From NCBI GenBank assembly GCA_037013685.1, contig CM072886.1, positions 29,891,080 through 29,955,079 on the forward strand: 64,000 nt of DNA, written 5' to 3'. The position numbers were made by a program, and so were the translations under genes. This DNA comes from Acridotheres tristis (Eukaryota; Chordata; Aves; Passeriformes; Sturnidae). Of this stretch, positions 46,591-61,500 are shown piece by piece. How positions within the stretch are numbered: position 1 is the first letter of the stretch; each line of letters opens with the position of its first letter. Under the pieces are notes generated by a model. It made no database searches and was not told where the DNA came from. It saw only the letters and a list, made by a program, of their open reading frames with translations.

Positions 46591-49500
46591 CAGAATACTG
46601 CTCCATACAGCTTTTGTGGGAAGGGTTTATGGAAATACCTCTGTTCTGTTTGGGTACGACTCACCACAAGGTCTCTACACTCAAATGAGCAATGTGAAGG
46701 CAGGGGTGCTCTGGTCATCTGGGAAGAGTCCAGCTGTGGGGCAGATGTGTGCCAGCACATGCAGCTGTGTGAGCCAGTGAGGACAGATGAAGTACTAAAA
46801 GATGAAGTTTTTCTGATGAGATCTACAAAACAGAAAGGGAAACCAGGCACAAGGGAGCAAAGTTAACACAAATTTTATCACACCTGCTTTAGCACACCTC
46901 ACTGTAGGAATTCCTGAGTGAATTAATTTTTAATGAGAATCAAGTGAATTTAAAAAATGTTTTGAATAAAGGCATGCATAAGTTTTGAGTAAATGCTTTG
47001 ATAAAGTATTGAAAGACAGACATTGCCATCACACACAGCTATGCAGTGCACTCTTTTGCAATTCCCTTACAAATCATTGAGAGCTCCTCTGCCCAGATAA
47101 ATATTTTACCCTATGCTGTAAATTCTAACTGTCTCAATAAATTTGCTAGACCTGACCATCATAACACCAATGCAGAACAAAACTTGAGGGCAGAGTAGCA
47201 TTATTGGCTCACTTTGTCTATGGTCTCTTGGACCTGCTGTCTTGTCACTAGCAAGTAATTAATGTGCAGAAACAGGCTGAACAAAATTTTACTCCCTGTA
47301 AATTTTGAATGTGCAAGTTCTGAGGGAGTTTTTAATTCAAAATTACTTTTTCAAAATAAAATAGGCATAGAACCCTTGCCAGATTTTTCTGAGATAAAAT
47401 CAGAGACTTGGGGACTTGTGGTGAATTAATTTGTTATTTATTTACTTTTATATTATCTTTTTGTGTGGTGTTAATTTCGTTCTAGAAACTAGAGCAAAGG
47501 TTTTTGCTGAGTGTTGGCAGGATCTGGGAACCAGCAGCATCAGACTGAATGCTGCTCCTTCCAGTTTTCTTCTGCTGGGAGCAATGGAATTGTGTTACTA
47601 AATACTAAATTTTCTTTACTTCTGGTAAAGAGGCACAAAGATGTTCTGACCAACATGCATACTTTTCGTGTTAGATGCAATACGTGAAGCTGTATAAATT
47701 AAATATGTTAACACAGGGTAGGAAAAGAAAGTGATTAATTTTAGGGAGAGAAAATAAGGAAATTAGGGCAAGACAACAGTGCAGTTGTGAGAGACAAGGC
47801 CCAGGAACAAGCACTTCTTTAAGGGCAGCTGTGGGGACATGGTTTTGCTGGCAGTGAGTAGATGTGTGCCTGCCTGAGGATGGATTAAATGGTGAGAGCA
47901 AGCAGATTTGCAGCTTATTCTCACATAATTTCTGCTTCTTATTGCAGATATTTCCATGGCTGAAGGTAGTATGCTTTTTAGCAGGACTGGAAGACCTGCT
48001 CTACAAGAAGTTCTCCTTCCCTGCTGTCACTGAATTTATGAGCACTAAAGGAAAATCCAGGCATTCATGCCAGACAATACAGTCTGCTGTGCCTGTACAA
48101 AATGCACTTGAAGGTACCAAAGAAAATGTTTAAAATGTGTCTGCTCCCAAGTACAAGGTGACATTTTAAAATGTTCACCACCCAGAAGCCACTAGTCAAT
48201 GGACATTTGAAAATAAAACCCAGAATACAACTATCTGTTTTCATTAAGAGTTCTTCTTACTCACCAGGTGCCTTATTGAACAATGAATTGACTCCCAGCC
48301 TTGCTCTCCAGAATTAGGAGAATTGCAGGAGAAGGATTGTTTTCCATTTGGAAATCCACTCTCAAATGTGGGAGCTGCTCTAGCTGTCCCTGCAGGTGAG
48401 GGGAGCGTGTGACCCACACCTCACTACTCCTGTCCTGTACCAGGATCTCCAGTTGTGCCCTGCTAGCACAGAAAAACACAGTCCAACAGGCTACCCTTTG
48501 TTTCCAACATCTGCATTAATATTTTAAGTTCAATCAGCAGAGAAGAGTCCAGAGCAATAATCAGGCTCCAAGACCTCAGTGACTCACAGCAAGAGCCCAA
48601 ACTTCAGAGAGACAGCACAAGGCTTGGTCCTCTGGCTGCTCAGCTGCACAATCGGCTTTCTAACCAGTTTCATCAAAGAACAAGTCCTGTCATGGTTTGG
48701 AGGAGCTGAAGGGCTTTGGCAAAATTCCAGGCTACAGATACAGGCCACAGATACTTATTCAAGACAGAAGTATAAGTCATCAGGATGAGTGATAAATTTA
48801 ATTTGATTTCGTAATCCCATTCATCTTTTCAGTTCACGGTTTCTATTTATTGTAATGAGCTTATCCATACAGTGCTAGAAATTCTGATTGAAAATGTGTT
48901 TGTTTTCTATGCTTTCCCCAATATTTGGACAATTTTCCCCTCTTAGATCTTCCAACTTTTTTTCATTTTACTTATCCAACAAAAGCTACATTATTTCTGC
49001 ATATACTCTTTTTCAGTTAATTACTTTATCAATTTTTACAGTCCAGAATTCAATCAATGTGAAAAACTAGTTACTTCTGGGCTTTAATTAATAATTCATC
49101 TGCCCATCTGGAGTTCTTACCTCAACATGGAAAGATAAGGCTTTTATTATGGCAAACCTTCTTTCCCGCCTTGTAATTCTGGGGATTCCCTGCGGGCCTT
49201 TGAGTTGGTATTAGGCAAAGTACTTTGACAAAATGATAGCTTCTTTATTTGCATACTTTCAACTGTAATGCCTAATTAAAAACAGGCAGTACGTTTTTTC
49301 CTCATTTAGTGCTGATCAGATCAGATAGCATGGAGTAAATATTATCTCAAGCTAAGCAAGGAATGAGAGCCATCAGATATGGGTTTTGGTGGTTTGTTTT
49401 CTTTGCTATTTTAATGGACTTTCAAAAGTGTAGCAAAAAATCTATTAAGTGTGTATTTAAAACTGCTCAAGTTACACAAAGATGAAGTGAAGCATCCCAA

Positions 49501-52500
49501 GCATTCTTTGCCTGCAATGGGAAATGCAAAACCTGACAAAACTACTCGTTTGAAAAGGCAGCCCCAATGGAGCTGCCACACCAACCACCAGCCATCACCC
49601 TTGACACTCTGCAGCTCTTCTCTCTGCATGCCAGCGGTGCTCCATTCCTCTTTCCTCCAGATGTAATACCCATCTCTTCCTGGTACTGGCTTTCTATAGA
49701 GTTTCTGGATTATATGATGTCTTCCTTTTTAAAAACAGCCCAAAAAATTAATTTACAGGAGTGTAGGTCCAAAGATGACAAAGTACTTATGAAATTTTCA
49801 TATATGCTCATTACCTAATAGAATGTTTTCCACTGTGTTAATAACCTCAGCCTCATTAATTAATCACATAGAGCACTGTATCCCCAAATATGTCAACTTC
49901 TGTCAGCTGGACCACTCTGAAGATTCAAGTAGGTTCAACAGTTTTTTCTCCAGTATTGTAGGAGACATTGGGATTTAGCTGAAATGTACTATTCAGTGGA
50001 CTGTAGAACTTTGGATCATTTAAATTATGAAGGGTGACCATTTTTTTAATTAAGAATATTCTATATTTTTTTGTTTCACTTTAATTAATGTTGCCATAAG
50101 GAGAAATCTCTCTGAAATAATATTATAACTGAAATTTACCCTGAGCTGGGGTGAAACCTGGAAAGCACTTGTAAATGGACATCATCAGGCTGGAAACAGA
50201 GGCTACACTTCTCCAAAACAATGTTCCTTCAGACAGTTAACTCTGTTCAGTGATTTAGAAATACTAAAAGCAAATTTTTTCCAACAGTATTTTGGCTTTT
50301 CCACTCGCAGTCCAGCTGGGTCCTTCAGATTTGAGATAAGAAGTTACCAAAAATAAACTTTGTAAAAACAGAGCCAACTTGAGCAAACCTCCAAAAATAC
50401 TGCATGCTAAGGTTGGGGTAAATGCAAACACATTCTTTTGTGTCATCCAATTCCATTATCTAACATTTGGTTGGTGCATCAGAAGGAAATCACTATTTCA
50501 GTAAAGGTAATAGCAATAAATGACTTACTTTCAGGAAAAGCACTATCTGCTTTAACATTTCTTGGCTATTGGTTTTGATTTGTTTGTAGTTGTGTTTTTT
50601 CCCATTCCTTGGATATGAATGTTTTTAATTAATTTCCAGAAAATGTGCAGTGTATCTTCAAGTTCTCTAAAATGGCCATCTTCCCATCATGTGACTTACA
50701 CCATGGAATCTGTCTTCCATAAATTTTATCTTCTTTCAGGTATTAAACATATAATAAACAAAAAGTTGGAGAGCCTTATGATTTTTTCAGTGTCATTGAG
50801 GTCTCATGTGATTAACCCACCGAGTAGAGCGTGAAATACTGAGGAACAAATGTTCCACAAGACAGGAATTGCACACAGTAAATGAAGCAAATCATGGCTT
50901 AATGCTTTATATGAATGTTTGGTTCTACTTTGTTTCCCTGAGGGTAAATGAATATTTTATTACTTTTGGTTGATATATTGAAACAGATAAATACACTAAT
51001 GCTGATTACTGATAACAGTTTATAGACAAAAATTAAGAAAACTACTTATGTGGGAAAGAAAAAGGCATACAATCCTGCTCTTCTTGAAGTCAACTATGTT
51101 AGTTTCAAGCCTACCTAAAAAGCTGGGCCATATGTTTCATTTGCATATTAGGGCCACCTCCATTAATGCAGTAAACTGGATCAGGAGGTGATTGAATTTC
51201 TAAGTAGCACTTATGTTTAGATCTGTCACAGTGCATCAATAACTACTGCTACAAGTTACAGCTAAAGTCACAGTTATCTGTAAGAATTTTGCTTTGGAGC
51301 AAAAGATCCTGGAAAAGGATCTTGAAGCATAAGAAGGTTTCTAAAGGTTTTCATTTACCTAAGCTTCCTGTGATGTAAAGTCAGCCTTGTGTTAAGTCAA
51401 TTTGCAAACCTGCTCTGTTTAGGGTAGGATAACAGTTTTGGGGAACAGCCTCCTCCACAAAGCAAAAGAGATCCCGGAGAAAATTTTCACTTCACGTTAG
51501 ACTTTTTTCCTTTGGACAAAAAGTTCTTGGTCAGTGTTTGCTTCATAATATTTCTGCAAACATCCTTCAGTTTTACTTGCATTTCTCCACGTAGAACGCA
51601 AATGCATTGAGGAATAGCTGGTACACTGGAATGAATAAATCTCCCTCACAATAAGATATCAATGGTATAATCAATAAAAGTAATTAAATTTAGAAACATC
51701 TCGTTGAATCTTTTCTGCTTTCCCTTTGCCAAAGTATTTTCTGTATTCAAAGTTCCTGTCACCCCACAGTAAAATCTGGTTCTAACAAACATTTGTCTGT
51801 GAGACCTTTGAAAACTCCTTCACAGCCTTCAGCTGTCTTCTTCTTTATGCCTTTCATCATTACATGTTCTATAAAAAGCAAATATTAAAGGACTAGTTCT
51901 TGTATGCCTCTGAAGAAAGATCTGAAATATATGTAATAGAATAATTGAAATCATATATTTTATAGATATGAAATTGAATAAAGGATCAAGGGCTCATAGA
52001 TTTTTTTGAAAACATCTAAATTTTATCAGGTAAAAATAATAAACTTACCCTTGTTGATATTAAATTTTTTTCAGGAAGTCGCATGCATTTCAGAAATCCT
52101 GTATCTAGAAGTTCTGTCATTTTGAAGTTGTTTTGAAACTAAAGTAAACCTTACAGCCTCAGAGGTAAGATCTTGCTAGACCAGACACTGGAAATATCAA
52201 GGAAATAAACCATGGGGATAATTTGAGATAGGAATTTTAAAAATGTGAATGTGTTTTGGAAAATTCCAGATGAAGTGCCACTCTGATAGGAAAAATGTTT
52301 CAAGAGTTATAAAGCAGATGTCAAATTTGACTGAAATCTTGTTCAGAGAAGATGGGTCAGAAGGACAAGGGGGAACTCTTTTTTTAACTATTATTTTTGA
52401 AGCATGGAAGACAGATTTGTGGATCTCTTCCAGGGAAACATGAAACAAGTCCTGTTTTCCTGGGCATGGTTTTCCCAGGTGCTGGAGGAAGTTATAGAAA

Positions 52501-55500
52501 ATTAATTTTTATTATGTGTTTGAGACTTTGATTTCTTAAACACAGACATGTCAGAAAATCAGTAAGACTTGATCATGAAGAAGTAAACAATAATTCGTTT
52601 CCTCACAGATAGTAAATTATACAACAAAAGCTTAAATTCTGTGGCAGGTTTTCTTAAATCAGAAATTAATTTACAATCTTCATTATATTTCTGCCTAAAT
52701 AAACATTCACCCACTATCACTAAAGCTGGAAATATTCCATACTGTACAGAATTTTATTTTTTATTTTGGTATGAAATGGGTGGCAACTTTCCAATATCAT
52801 GAATGACCTTCCTGGAAAAAAAGCATTATTTTGATAAGAAAAAAAACTCCATCCTTATTTACTGGTAGATTTAGAGTTTTTGTTTTATTTTTTACAAGTA
52901 ATACCAATTTCCAAAAGTTAAAACTGAAATGTTGATCTCCCCAGCTCCTGAAGCATGTCCCTTTTCCTGTTGCTGGACAAGACTTTGTCTATGACAGCTA
53001 AAACTTTGAGCTGTGATGGGCACAAATCTAGAAAAGTATCTAAAAATTCTTGGAAAGAAAACAACTGAGACAATAGAAAAACCTACACCTGTAAATTTCT
53101 CATACTTTTACGTCCTTACATGACCTTGTTGTGATGTTGCACACTCCCTTCTGCTCGCAAGGCAGTAACTGGACTTTTCCTGGACTGATTTACCATACAA
53201 AAATAAATCGAGCACAATGTGGAGATTATTCTTGGAGCTCTCTCCCTGCTGGAATACATTAACCCTGTGCAATAAAAGATCTACTGAGCTGTACCCAGCA
53301 ATGATTGGTTTCTAAATATTGATCTTTTGCACCAGGGCAACTCCTACCTTCTGCACAGCACAGCAGCTGAGCAGATTGCCTTCTGCAGTGATGTTTGTTT
53401 GAATTAACAAGTTAACAGGAGAAAGAGGTGTGTTCCACTCATCACGGTGATGTGCATGGCGAGAGGCAGCTTTTCTCTACTGGAAGGTGAGCTGAAATGA
53501 ACCTCACTCCCTTTCTGTCACCTTGCATGAACATCAGGGGCAGGTTCCTGGTTCATAACCTTTTATCTCTTTGAAAATATTAAACATAAACCACCCTCTG
53601 ATAAGCACTGATAGTGCATTTTGTAAAGCTGTAAAACAGAGAAGGCAGTTAAGAAACTTGACTTAAAATTTCCCCTCTGGCTCATGGGAATTTCCTGCTC
53701 CCTGAATACAAATTAGGTCTGTGGGGGAGAGAACAGTAACCAACTGAAGGTGTGAGGGTACTACAGCTCTTGAATAATTACATATAAAAGTGATAAGAAG
53801 TAACAGGATTTTTTTATTATTATTATTTCAATATTTTCTGACCCATCCAACAAGTCAGTAGTGCTTCCTGTCAATTTATGGACTCTTTGGTGAGTGAAGG
53901 CACTTTATCTCTCTCTGATTGTGGCTATATTCAGTTATCTGCTTCCCACTGCATAAATCTCTGGTCTATTTGCTAGTCACTTGTTACCAAAAGTTTGAAG
54001 CGTAATTTAATTCTGATAACCTTCACATTACACAGAGACAGATTTAGCATCAAACTAAAAGCTGGCTGAACTGATCACAGATTATACCTTTTCTATAACA
54101 CTCACAAGGGCCTTGTGGTGGGAGGGACATCAAGTCACAACATTTTATTTGTCTCTTAGAAATAAAGATTTTTTCACAATGTTTCAGATTTCCGTGCCTG
54201 GTTTTGTAGCTGGAGCTCAGTGCTTGGAGTCAGTGTGCCTTGGCTACGTTTTACCTTACTATGATTCACTTAACTAATCATTTACTCAAATATGTTTTGC
54301 TATTTTTTTGCTTTTTAATAAAAAATGAGAGAGATAAAAGGTCTTGCTTGTTTCACTAGAAAGTTGAAATCCAGTCAATACTGTAACATCATTGCAAAAG
54401 ATCCTAAGTCTCAGATGACAGTCACTATGAAACTCAAGATATTACTAATTTAGGGGTGATAAGTAATAACTGCTCCAAGAATAAAACTCCTGCTGTGAGG
54501 TGCTAATAGGTGAATCCTAAGCATGACCAGAGATGGGAGGGAAACATCTGGATTTTCCTTTGATGCCCAAGGATTCTTCATTTTGTTCTGCAAGTTCTTA
54601 CAGAGCCAGGACTAGGACTTTATTGCCTTTACTCACAGGCAGCAGGCAGAGCAGCAGCAGGGCACCTGTCCTTGGTGACCTTTGGGAGGCACACGGCAGG
54701 GACACAGCTGAGCTGGCCAGGAGTGCCCAGGAGGGCTGGTGAGGCCAGTGGTGGAGGAAAGAAGGAGTTATTTAAGGTCGAGGACAGAGGGGAGAAAGAA
54801 CAGCCCTGAGAATCAGAGCAGGAGGTATCCTGTTTGCCACAGTGCCTTTCTATGGGCTTGTTTATTACTGTGGAGCATGCAACAGAGGGCACGTCTTTTA
54901 TGGGAGGTAAACAGGAATGGCCTCAGCACAGCACATCAAGTTCTTAATTAGATTGCCCTTCACTTTTTTATCACGTGCTTCAGCAAGAGCCCAGCCTGCA
55001 AATGCTGGCCGAGCAGGCTTGTACATGTGCATGACCCTGCATACTGATAATTCACCCACTTCTTCAGCTGTTTCTCACCATCCTCCCACTCCTGTGTCCT
55101 TACTGTTTGGGTTGTTAAGCTAAGAAACAGCTTCAGCAACTGAGATATTTTTCCTCTCTTTTAAATACATCATGTGGGAGAGTAAATGAAAGATAGAAGG
55201 TGATGTTTTCAAAAAATGCAGTAGTAGCAACTCTGCAGTTTACAGCCCACGCAATGCTTTACAAAATATCCCAGCTTTAAACAGAAGGTATGTCCTGCTG
55301 TGGCCTTCCAGATTTGCCAAGATTTCCTGACCAGCCTAGTTCAGTTCTGTTCTTCCTTAAGAAAAATCAACAGGTTTTTTTCATGTACCATAACATTCAG
55401 CAAAATCTGAAGAGGTGTGACTCGTATTAATATGTCCTTCTGCAAAATTGAAACCTTGGCTTTAACACATCTGCTAACACCACAGAAATTCTAGCTCCTC

Positions 55501-58500
55501 TTCTGTGGGCAAAGGTCATTCCCAATTGAAAGCTTGTATTTCTGAGCTCTAGCCCACACAGTTCATCTTCTCAGAAGAAAATAAAATTTTATTGGATTTT
55601 GTTTTTCATCTGCTGACTGATGTTTAGTACTATGTACATATTTGACTTTTCTGTCTGTAGAATTTGGGCATTTCATCCTTTCTTTGTATTCTCAGACCAC
55701 TGCTGTGGATCAGGAAAGGTGCCTTTCATAAATTCCATTTCATAAATATTTAAATAATTTAAAACTTCAGTAAAATTTCTCCCTTTTTTTAAAGTAAATA
55801 TGAGAAAATTATCTGCCCAAGATCACACAAGTTAGAGGTTAAAGAACTGAAAAAGCAAACAAATCACCACTTTCTGGACTACCTCATATCTAACAATATT
55901 TTCCTAAATATTTAGAGCAAAGTTCTTATTGTTAGAAGACATGGGGAGTTATATCATTACAGGAATAAGGGATATAACATAAAGAAAGTTGTGTGTGGAG
56001 TTCCATTACATTACATACATTAGTATTCTTGAATCAATGCTCAATCAACCACTTCAATGTCTGATTTGCCTCTCCTGTGAACCTTCTGATGTCATGGTGA
56101 AAGAACAGTAATTTAATTCAGGATATGCACAGAGAAGCAGATGACTGATGATAAAATAACGCTTCTTAATTTACATGTTCATGTATCCTCAGCACCCAAA
56201 GTTTAAAATACTATCTTAAGGAAGCTACTTTGAACCTTTGTTTTGCAATATTTTTAGGAAAGCTTTTGGGATGGGGTAATTCAAAGACCATGAAAATAAT
56301 CTAACCACTTGGAAAATATTTTTTTTAATATTGCCCTTTGTAGCTATATAAAAAATAAATTTGTCCACAAAATAATTTTGAATACATTTTGAAAATTTCC
56401 CTGAATTTAGTGCAAGGTGCTCTTCTAACTGAAATCCATAGGAAGAAATTCCTTCTTCAAAAATTGACAACCATCAAGAAATAATCTGAACACTATTCAA
56501 CATCATAAAAATATTGAGTTTGTCATGACAACATCATTTTAGAAACACTTCATGGATTCTCACTCCTACAATTCATCTGAATGGAATTTTAAAGTTACAC
56601 CATGCTTTATACTGTCCCTGTGATATTTAGAAATAAAGCAAGGAAAAGCAAGATATACCACTCTCCCTGACTCTCTACTCAACTAGTAATTCTTTCTTGG
56701 CAGTTACAGTGGAAATATTATGCTATATTGGTGTAGATAAACTTCATTATTTTATTTCTTGTATAAAATCTACCTTAATAGGCAGGTTAAGTCTTGACTG
56801 TCAGTGTAGTCTTCCTTTTTCAATTAGGACATTTTGTTGAAGACAGCAAGTTTTATCCAAAACAGCAACATTTCTGACTTTTTATAAAAGAGGCCATCAA
56901 AGCAGGCAATTTAATATAATTTTTTTTAAGCTGTGGATTTAGTTAATCTCTTTTCATGTCTATGACCATTCTCACAACAGGCCACATGATTTTTCTGCAC
57001 ATAAATGCCTAAATCACTAAATGCAAGTCTATAATATTTACCAATGTCACAAGTCGTTTTCAATGTTGTTGGCTAGTTTAAACTCACATTATTTTCAAAA
57101 CACATGTTGGCACATAAATTCAAAATCATCAGAAGGAAATACCCATAAGCACAGCTTTTTATAATGGAAGGTTTAACCAAGTCAGAGGTTCCTTTTTTTC
57201 TGAAAGAGTGAGCCTTATGTACTGCATCTCAGACAGCGAGGGACACAGTTATCCTAAATTCAATTTTTTGCTCTCTAAGAGGATGACAATTAAGACTACT
57301 GTGATTCCTTAAGAGTAACATTTCAAGGGGATGATAGAGCAGAATGAATTATGGACTTTATTTAAACCAAAAAACATGCTTACTGAAAGTTTTGACCATC
57401 CTGAGCCACCATCTTTCCAGGCATTCCCCGGGGGAAAAATGCATTAACATTTGCAAAAACACAGTGATGTTTGCCTACATTCAGCATGGGACACTGTTCC
57501 CACCTTTGGACATGTAATTTTAGATGTCTGCTTGTAGAGGTGTCCTGCTCCCAGAGCCACACTTGTGACCCACATCCTGCAGAAGCAGCAATTTAAATGT
57601 TGTGCATCCCACAGAATGCTCAGCTGCTGGTGGATAAGAGCTTCTTGCCCTCGTTCTTGATTGCTTTTAGCACTTCAGTAATTTTTGGCTTAGTCTTGTT
57701 CCATGGATGAACTTTTATGTGCTTTTGGCAAGAGAGGGATTATTCCCTGTTGGATTCTGGTTAAGGCTATGATAGGTTATTCTGGGGTCTTTGGCTGGAA
57801 AAGACATAATAATAGTTTTCTTGATTAAAAAATACATAAATCTCCAGTTCTCAGGAGCAATAGCTGGGTTCTGTGCTTATTCATTTTTATCAAGTGTATA
57901 GCTAAGGCAACATTGCAGAATGTTGTATTCCATGGCATTGCAGTACAAATGCCTTGGAAGTGTAAAAGTGATGAATGATCAGATTGTGTCTTCTTACTGG
58001 TAATAGGATAGCATCCAATATAAACAGAAAAAAAATCCAATGCTTTTACAGTGTTACTGGCTGAAAGTTCCTTCTGATTGCTTTCTTGGACATGTGGTAA
58101 GAATTTACTTGCCATTCATGAAAAGCTTTTCTGAATGACATTAAAAAGGGTAACACAGTACATAGTGACTTCCAGGATATTTGGTAATGGGTAGTGGGTA
58201 CTGCTGGGATCTTCTAATTATTTCCATAAGTATCAGTTCATCAGAATAATACAATTGGGAGATAGTGAATGACACAGATTGTTATAAGGAGGAACAAAAG
58301 ATAAAGTATTTTTGTTTTTTTTTCTTTGTACCTAAGCAAATTTGTGTCCCTTAATAAATCAAAGCAATATTTGAGTAACAACCATATTGCAACTGAATTT
58401 CTTATTGTACTTTGAGTTTACTTTTGGTGACACTGATCCCAAATAGTTGCTTTTTAGTCTATTTTACTATCAATGTCTATTTTACTATCAATATTCAATG

Positions 58501-61500
58501 CAACTAAAGATCCCTTAAAATGAAATATTACTTCTCTGAATGTAGTTATTTTATGAGCTAGTTAATTAAGTGATGTGCTATCTGAATTTATTCCTGTGCT
58601 AAGACATTCATTAGGCAATGGTGAGATCATTCAGGATCTTCAAATAGCTTTTGGTAGTATTGCAGAGATGATTTGACATCCTTTTGAAAAGAATAAAGAG
58701 GAATTAAAACCAGTTACCATTATTTTTCAGTGTTTCTATCCTTTCTCTTATAGGCACATAAATGAAGATTGATATATTTCAAAACCTAGTCTCTGGTAAC
58801 CTTATCTTTTTTGGGAAGCTGTTGCTAATTTGAAAAAGCTAACTATTTCCCAAATCTTTAAGAACTATTCAGGCATGATCTTGTGCATACTTTGGAAGAA
58901 TCAAATTCTACTTAAAAGGAAATATCTTTCATCAGACTTTTTTATTAGCCATGTTAAATTCAGTCCAACCAGAAGTTCTTTAGAATTCTTGTAGTCTGTT
59001 TAGAAAGCAGTACAACAGAAGGAAAGTTTGGTGAGAGCCCAGGCATGACTGTGCAGTGATGCATACAAAAATGTACACTTACATAACTAGTTTAATATTG
59101 CAAACACATTTAGAGCTAAAAGTTCAGCCCTGCATGAAAACAGTACAGAGTCCTGATTTAGAGTTTACACCACAACAAAAAACAGGATCTGTATCTCACT
59201 ACCCCCTTTAGTCACCTGAGGACTCCTCAGCCCATGTAAAGGGCTTCCTTCATTCTTGGAAGTGTAAATTTTTAAAGATCACACTGGACAAAACATGCTC
59301 CTAAACCCTGTTCACCTGTCAGCTGAAAGACTGGATCGGGAACTTATGGGAAACAGATGCAGTTTTAGATCCCAGTCTGCAGAGTATGCAGATAACCAAG
59401 GTCAGTGAATGCTGTCACTTCTCAAAGTGGAAGGGGGAAGAAGAGGAAAGGGAGATTGTAGTGACACCTGAGAGACTACCTACTCAAAAGGAAATGGAAT
59501 TTAGAAAATGCCAACATCCTCCTTTTCAGCACCGGAGTTTGACTAAGGCAACTTTGGGACATGGAGTTCTCACTGTGCCTCTCACCACAATTTATCCACC
59601 TGTGAGACAGACAGGTGTGATACTTTGTTCCTCCCCTCAGCCCGGTCAGTCTTGTTACCTCTGAACCAGAACTCAGTGCCATCATAGCCAGCATCAAGAC
59701 CAGCCACCAGACACACTGCAGTCTGAAGTGCAGGAACCACTAGCTGGCAGGAATCCTACTGCTTTTTTTGTGGAATGCCAAAATATTTTTCCTCAGAAGG
59801 GAATGCAGCCAAGGTACATGTGAATGGTCTGTCATGGAAAAAACCTAACTACCCCAAGGCAAAACAATATTGTGACCACATGGCACTACCTCATGAACAG
59901 AAGCAACAACTCTAACATGAGAGATTTAAGGCAAATCTATAATTGGGATAATTTATTCTGGGGATTAATTGCAATTTGCATGCAAGTAGTACAAGGCAGC
60001 TGCCTTCAGAAATTTTCCCCATCTCCTCTGTTCTGAGACAATTTCTTATTAATCCTAGGATACTTTTCCCATTCGTGTCCACAGGGACCATATACCTTGG
60101 AGGTGACTATGAGACGTAATGCAAGGGGATAGCTAAGATTTTCAACAAGAAATGGGAACTCTTAAACAAAGGAAAAACGTGGGTTTGAAATGAGGGAAGT
60201 GGTGATACCAGCAGCACAGGCAGGTGCTGTGTCTCTCAGAAGAGGGGACAGCGAGGGTGCAGAGCTGGGTGGGGGAGCCGATAAGAAAAGTTATGATTTA
60301 GGAAAAACTATGCTCCCAAACATCAACACCAGCTCAATCTGGAGATAACCACTCTCTCCATCTGTCAGGACTTGTCCATATACATTATTTAAATACAAAA
60401 CCCACAGTTGTTTGTCTTAAGAGTTTTATTTTAAATAGGGTTAAATGTTTTGTGTGTGTCTTCATCGCTTTTTTTCTGCCTCTCCCGCTTTTTTCCTAGA
60501 TTAAATAGTATCAGTGGAAGGTCACTCTGCACACATCTTTAAAATTTTTTAAAACCTTAATTTTTATTATGGCCTGTCCTGACAAGAGAAAGATTCAGTG
60601 ATGTTCTAGTGAGTCATGAAGAGCACGCTCAGAGAGAAGAGATGTTTACACTGATTCCTTTAGATGAAAATTACCACATTCACTGACCCTTAGCAGCATA
60701 TAAACATTTAATCAGAACATCTTCCAGTAGTAAACACATGCTACGTGTATGAATAACAGCCATTTGATTCAGTCATGTTATTTAAATTATATATATGTAC
60801 AAAATGTTCTATTATTGGAGGGTGAGACGGTAAAGTAAAAGCAAGAGGTCCTTGCCCTCAAGATTTGGCATTATGTTGAGAAATACAAATATTTAAAAGA
60901 AAGTAATTGTCACTTGGTAATTCCCTTTGGGAGTTTGAGACTAAAAAGTGAACTTTCTCTGTGCTCTTCACATCCTGTCCAGCACAATGCAGCACATTCA
61001 ATGTATTGTTCAGTTCAAAGATAGGAGCTTGACTGGTGCCATCCTTGTAGTAAAGACGTCTGATATTTTCTCCAGATTTTTGTATTGTGAACTGTTGATA
61101 ATTTGCTATCACCTAACTTTGTGATAGGTAAGATGGGATAGTGTGCTTGAATAAGACCTTTCAGACACAGAAAGGTTTTATTTCAAACAGCTTTGTTCAT
61201 CCCAGGGTTATATTCATGAAACACTATGAAATTGTGCCTCTGAAAAAATTGTATCAGGAGTTATGTCTACACTGCTGAAAATATATCCATTACCTGCAGA
61301 AGAGGTTCATGGACTTCATGGCTTTAACAGCTTTTATCCATTTTGCTCAGAAATAATCCCTCTGGACAGCTTCATTTCTATGGAAAATCACTTAGCTTGA
61401 GTTTCCTTGGCATCTTGGCAGTGATGTTATATGGAAAGAAAAAACACAGAGAAACATTTTTGTAGGCCAAAGCTAAGAATATCCATTGCATTCTCTAGAA

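Noticed and set aside
46256..46850. 194-codon minus-strand frame rich in Ile, Tyr and Ser
   Set aside because: It is open because the GATA/GATATA array has no stops in that frame and it overlaps the ERV-L remnant. It is not a gene.
47864..48133. 89-codon frame beginning near a TTATTGCAG acceptor-like site at 47947
   Set aside because: The segment after the acceptor briefly suggested a P450-like string, but no signature motif follows and there is no partner exon.
57380..57562. Minus-strand 60-codon frame considered as a processed pseudogene
   Set aside because: No parent protein recognised and no poly(A) or target duplication visible.
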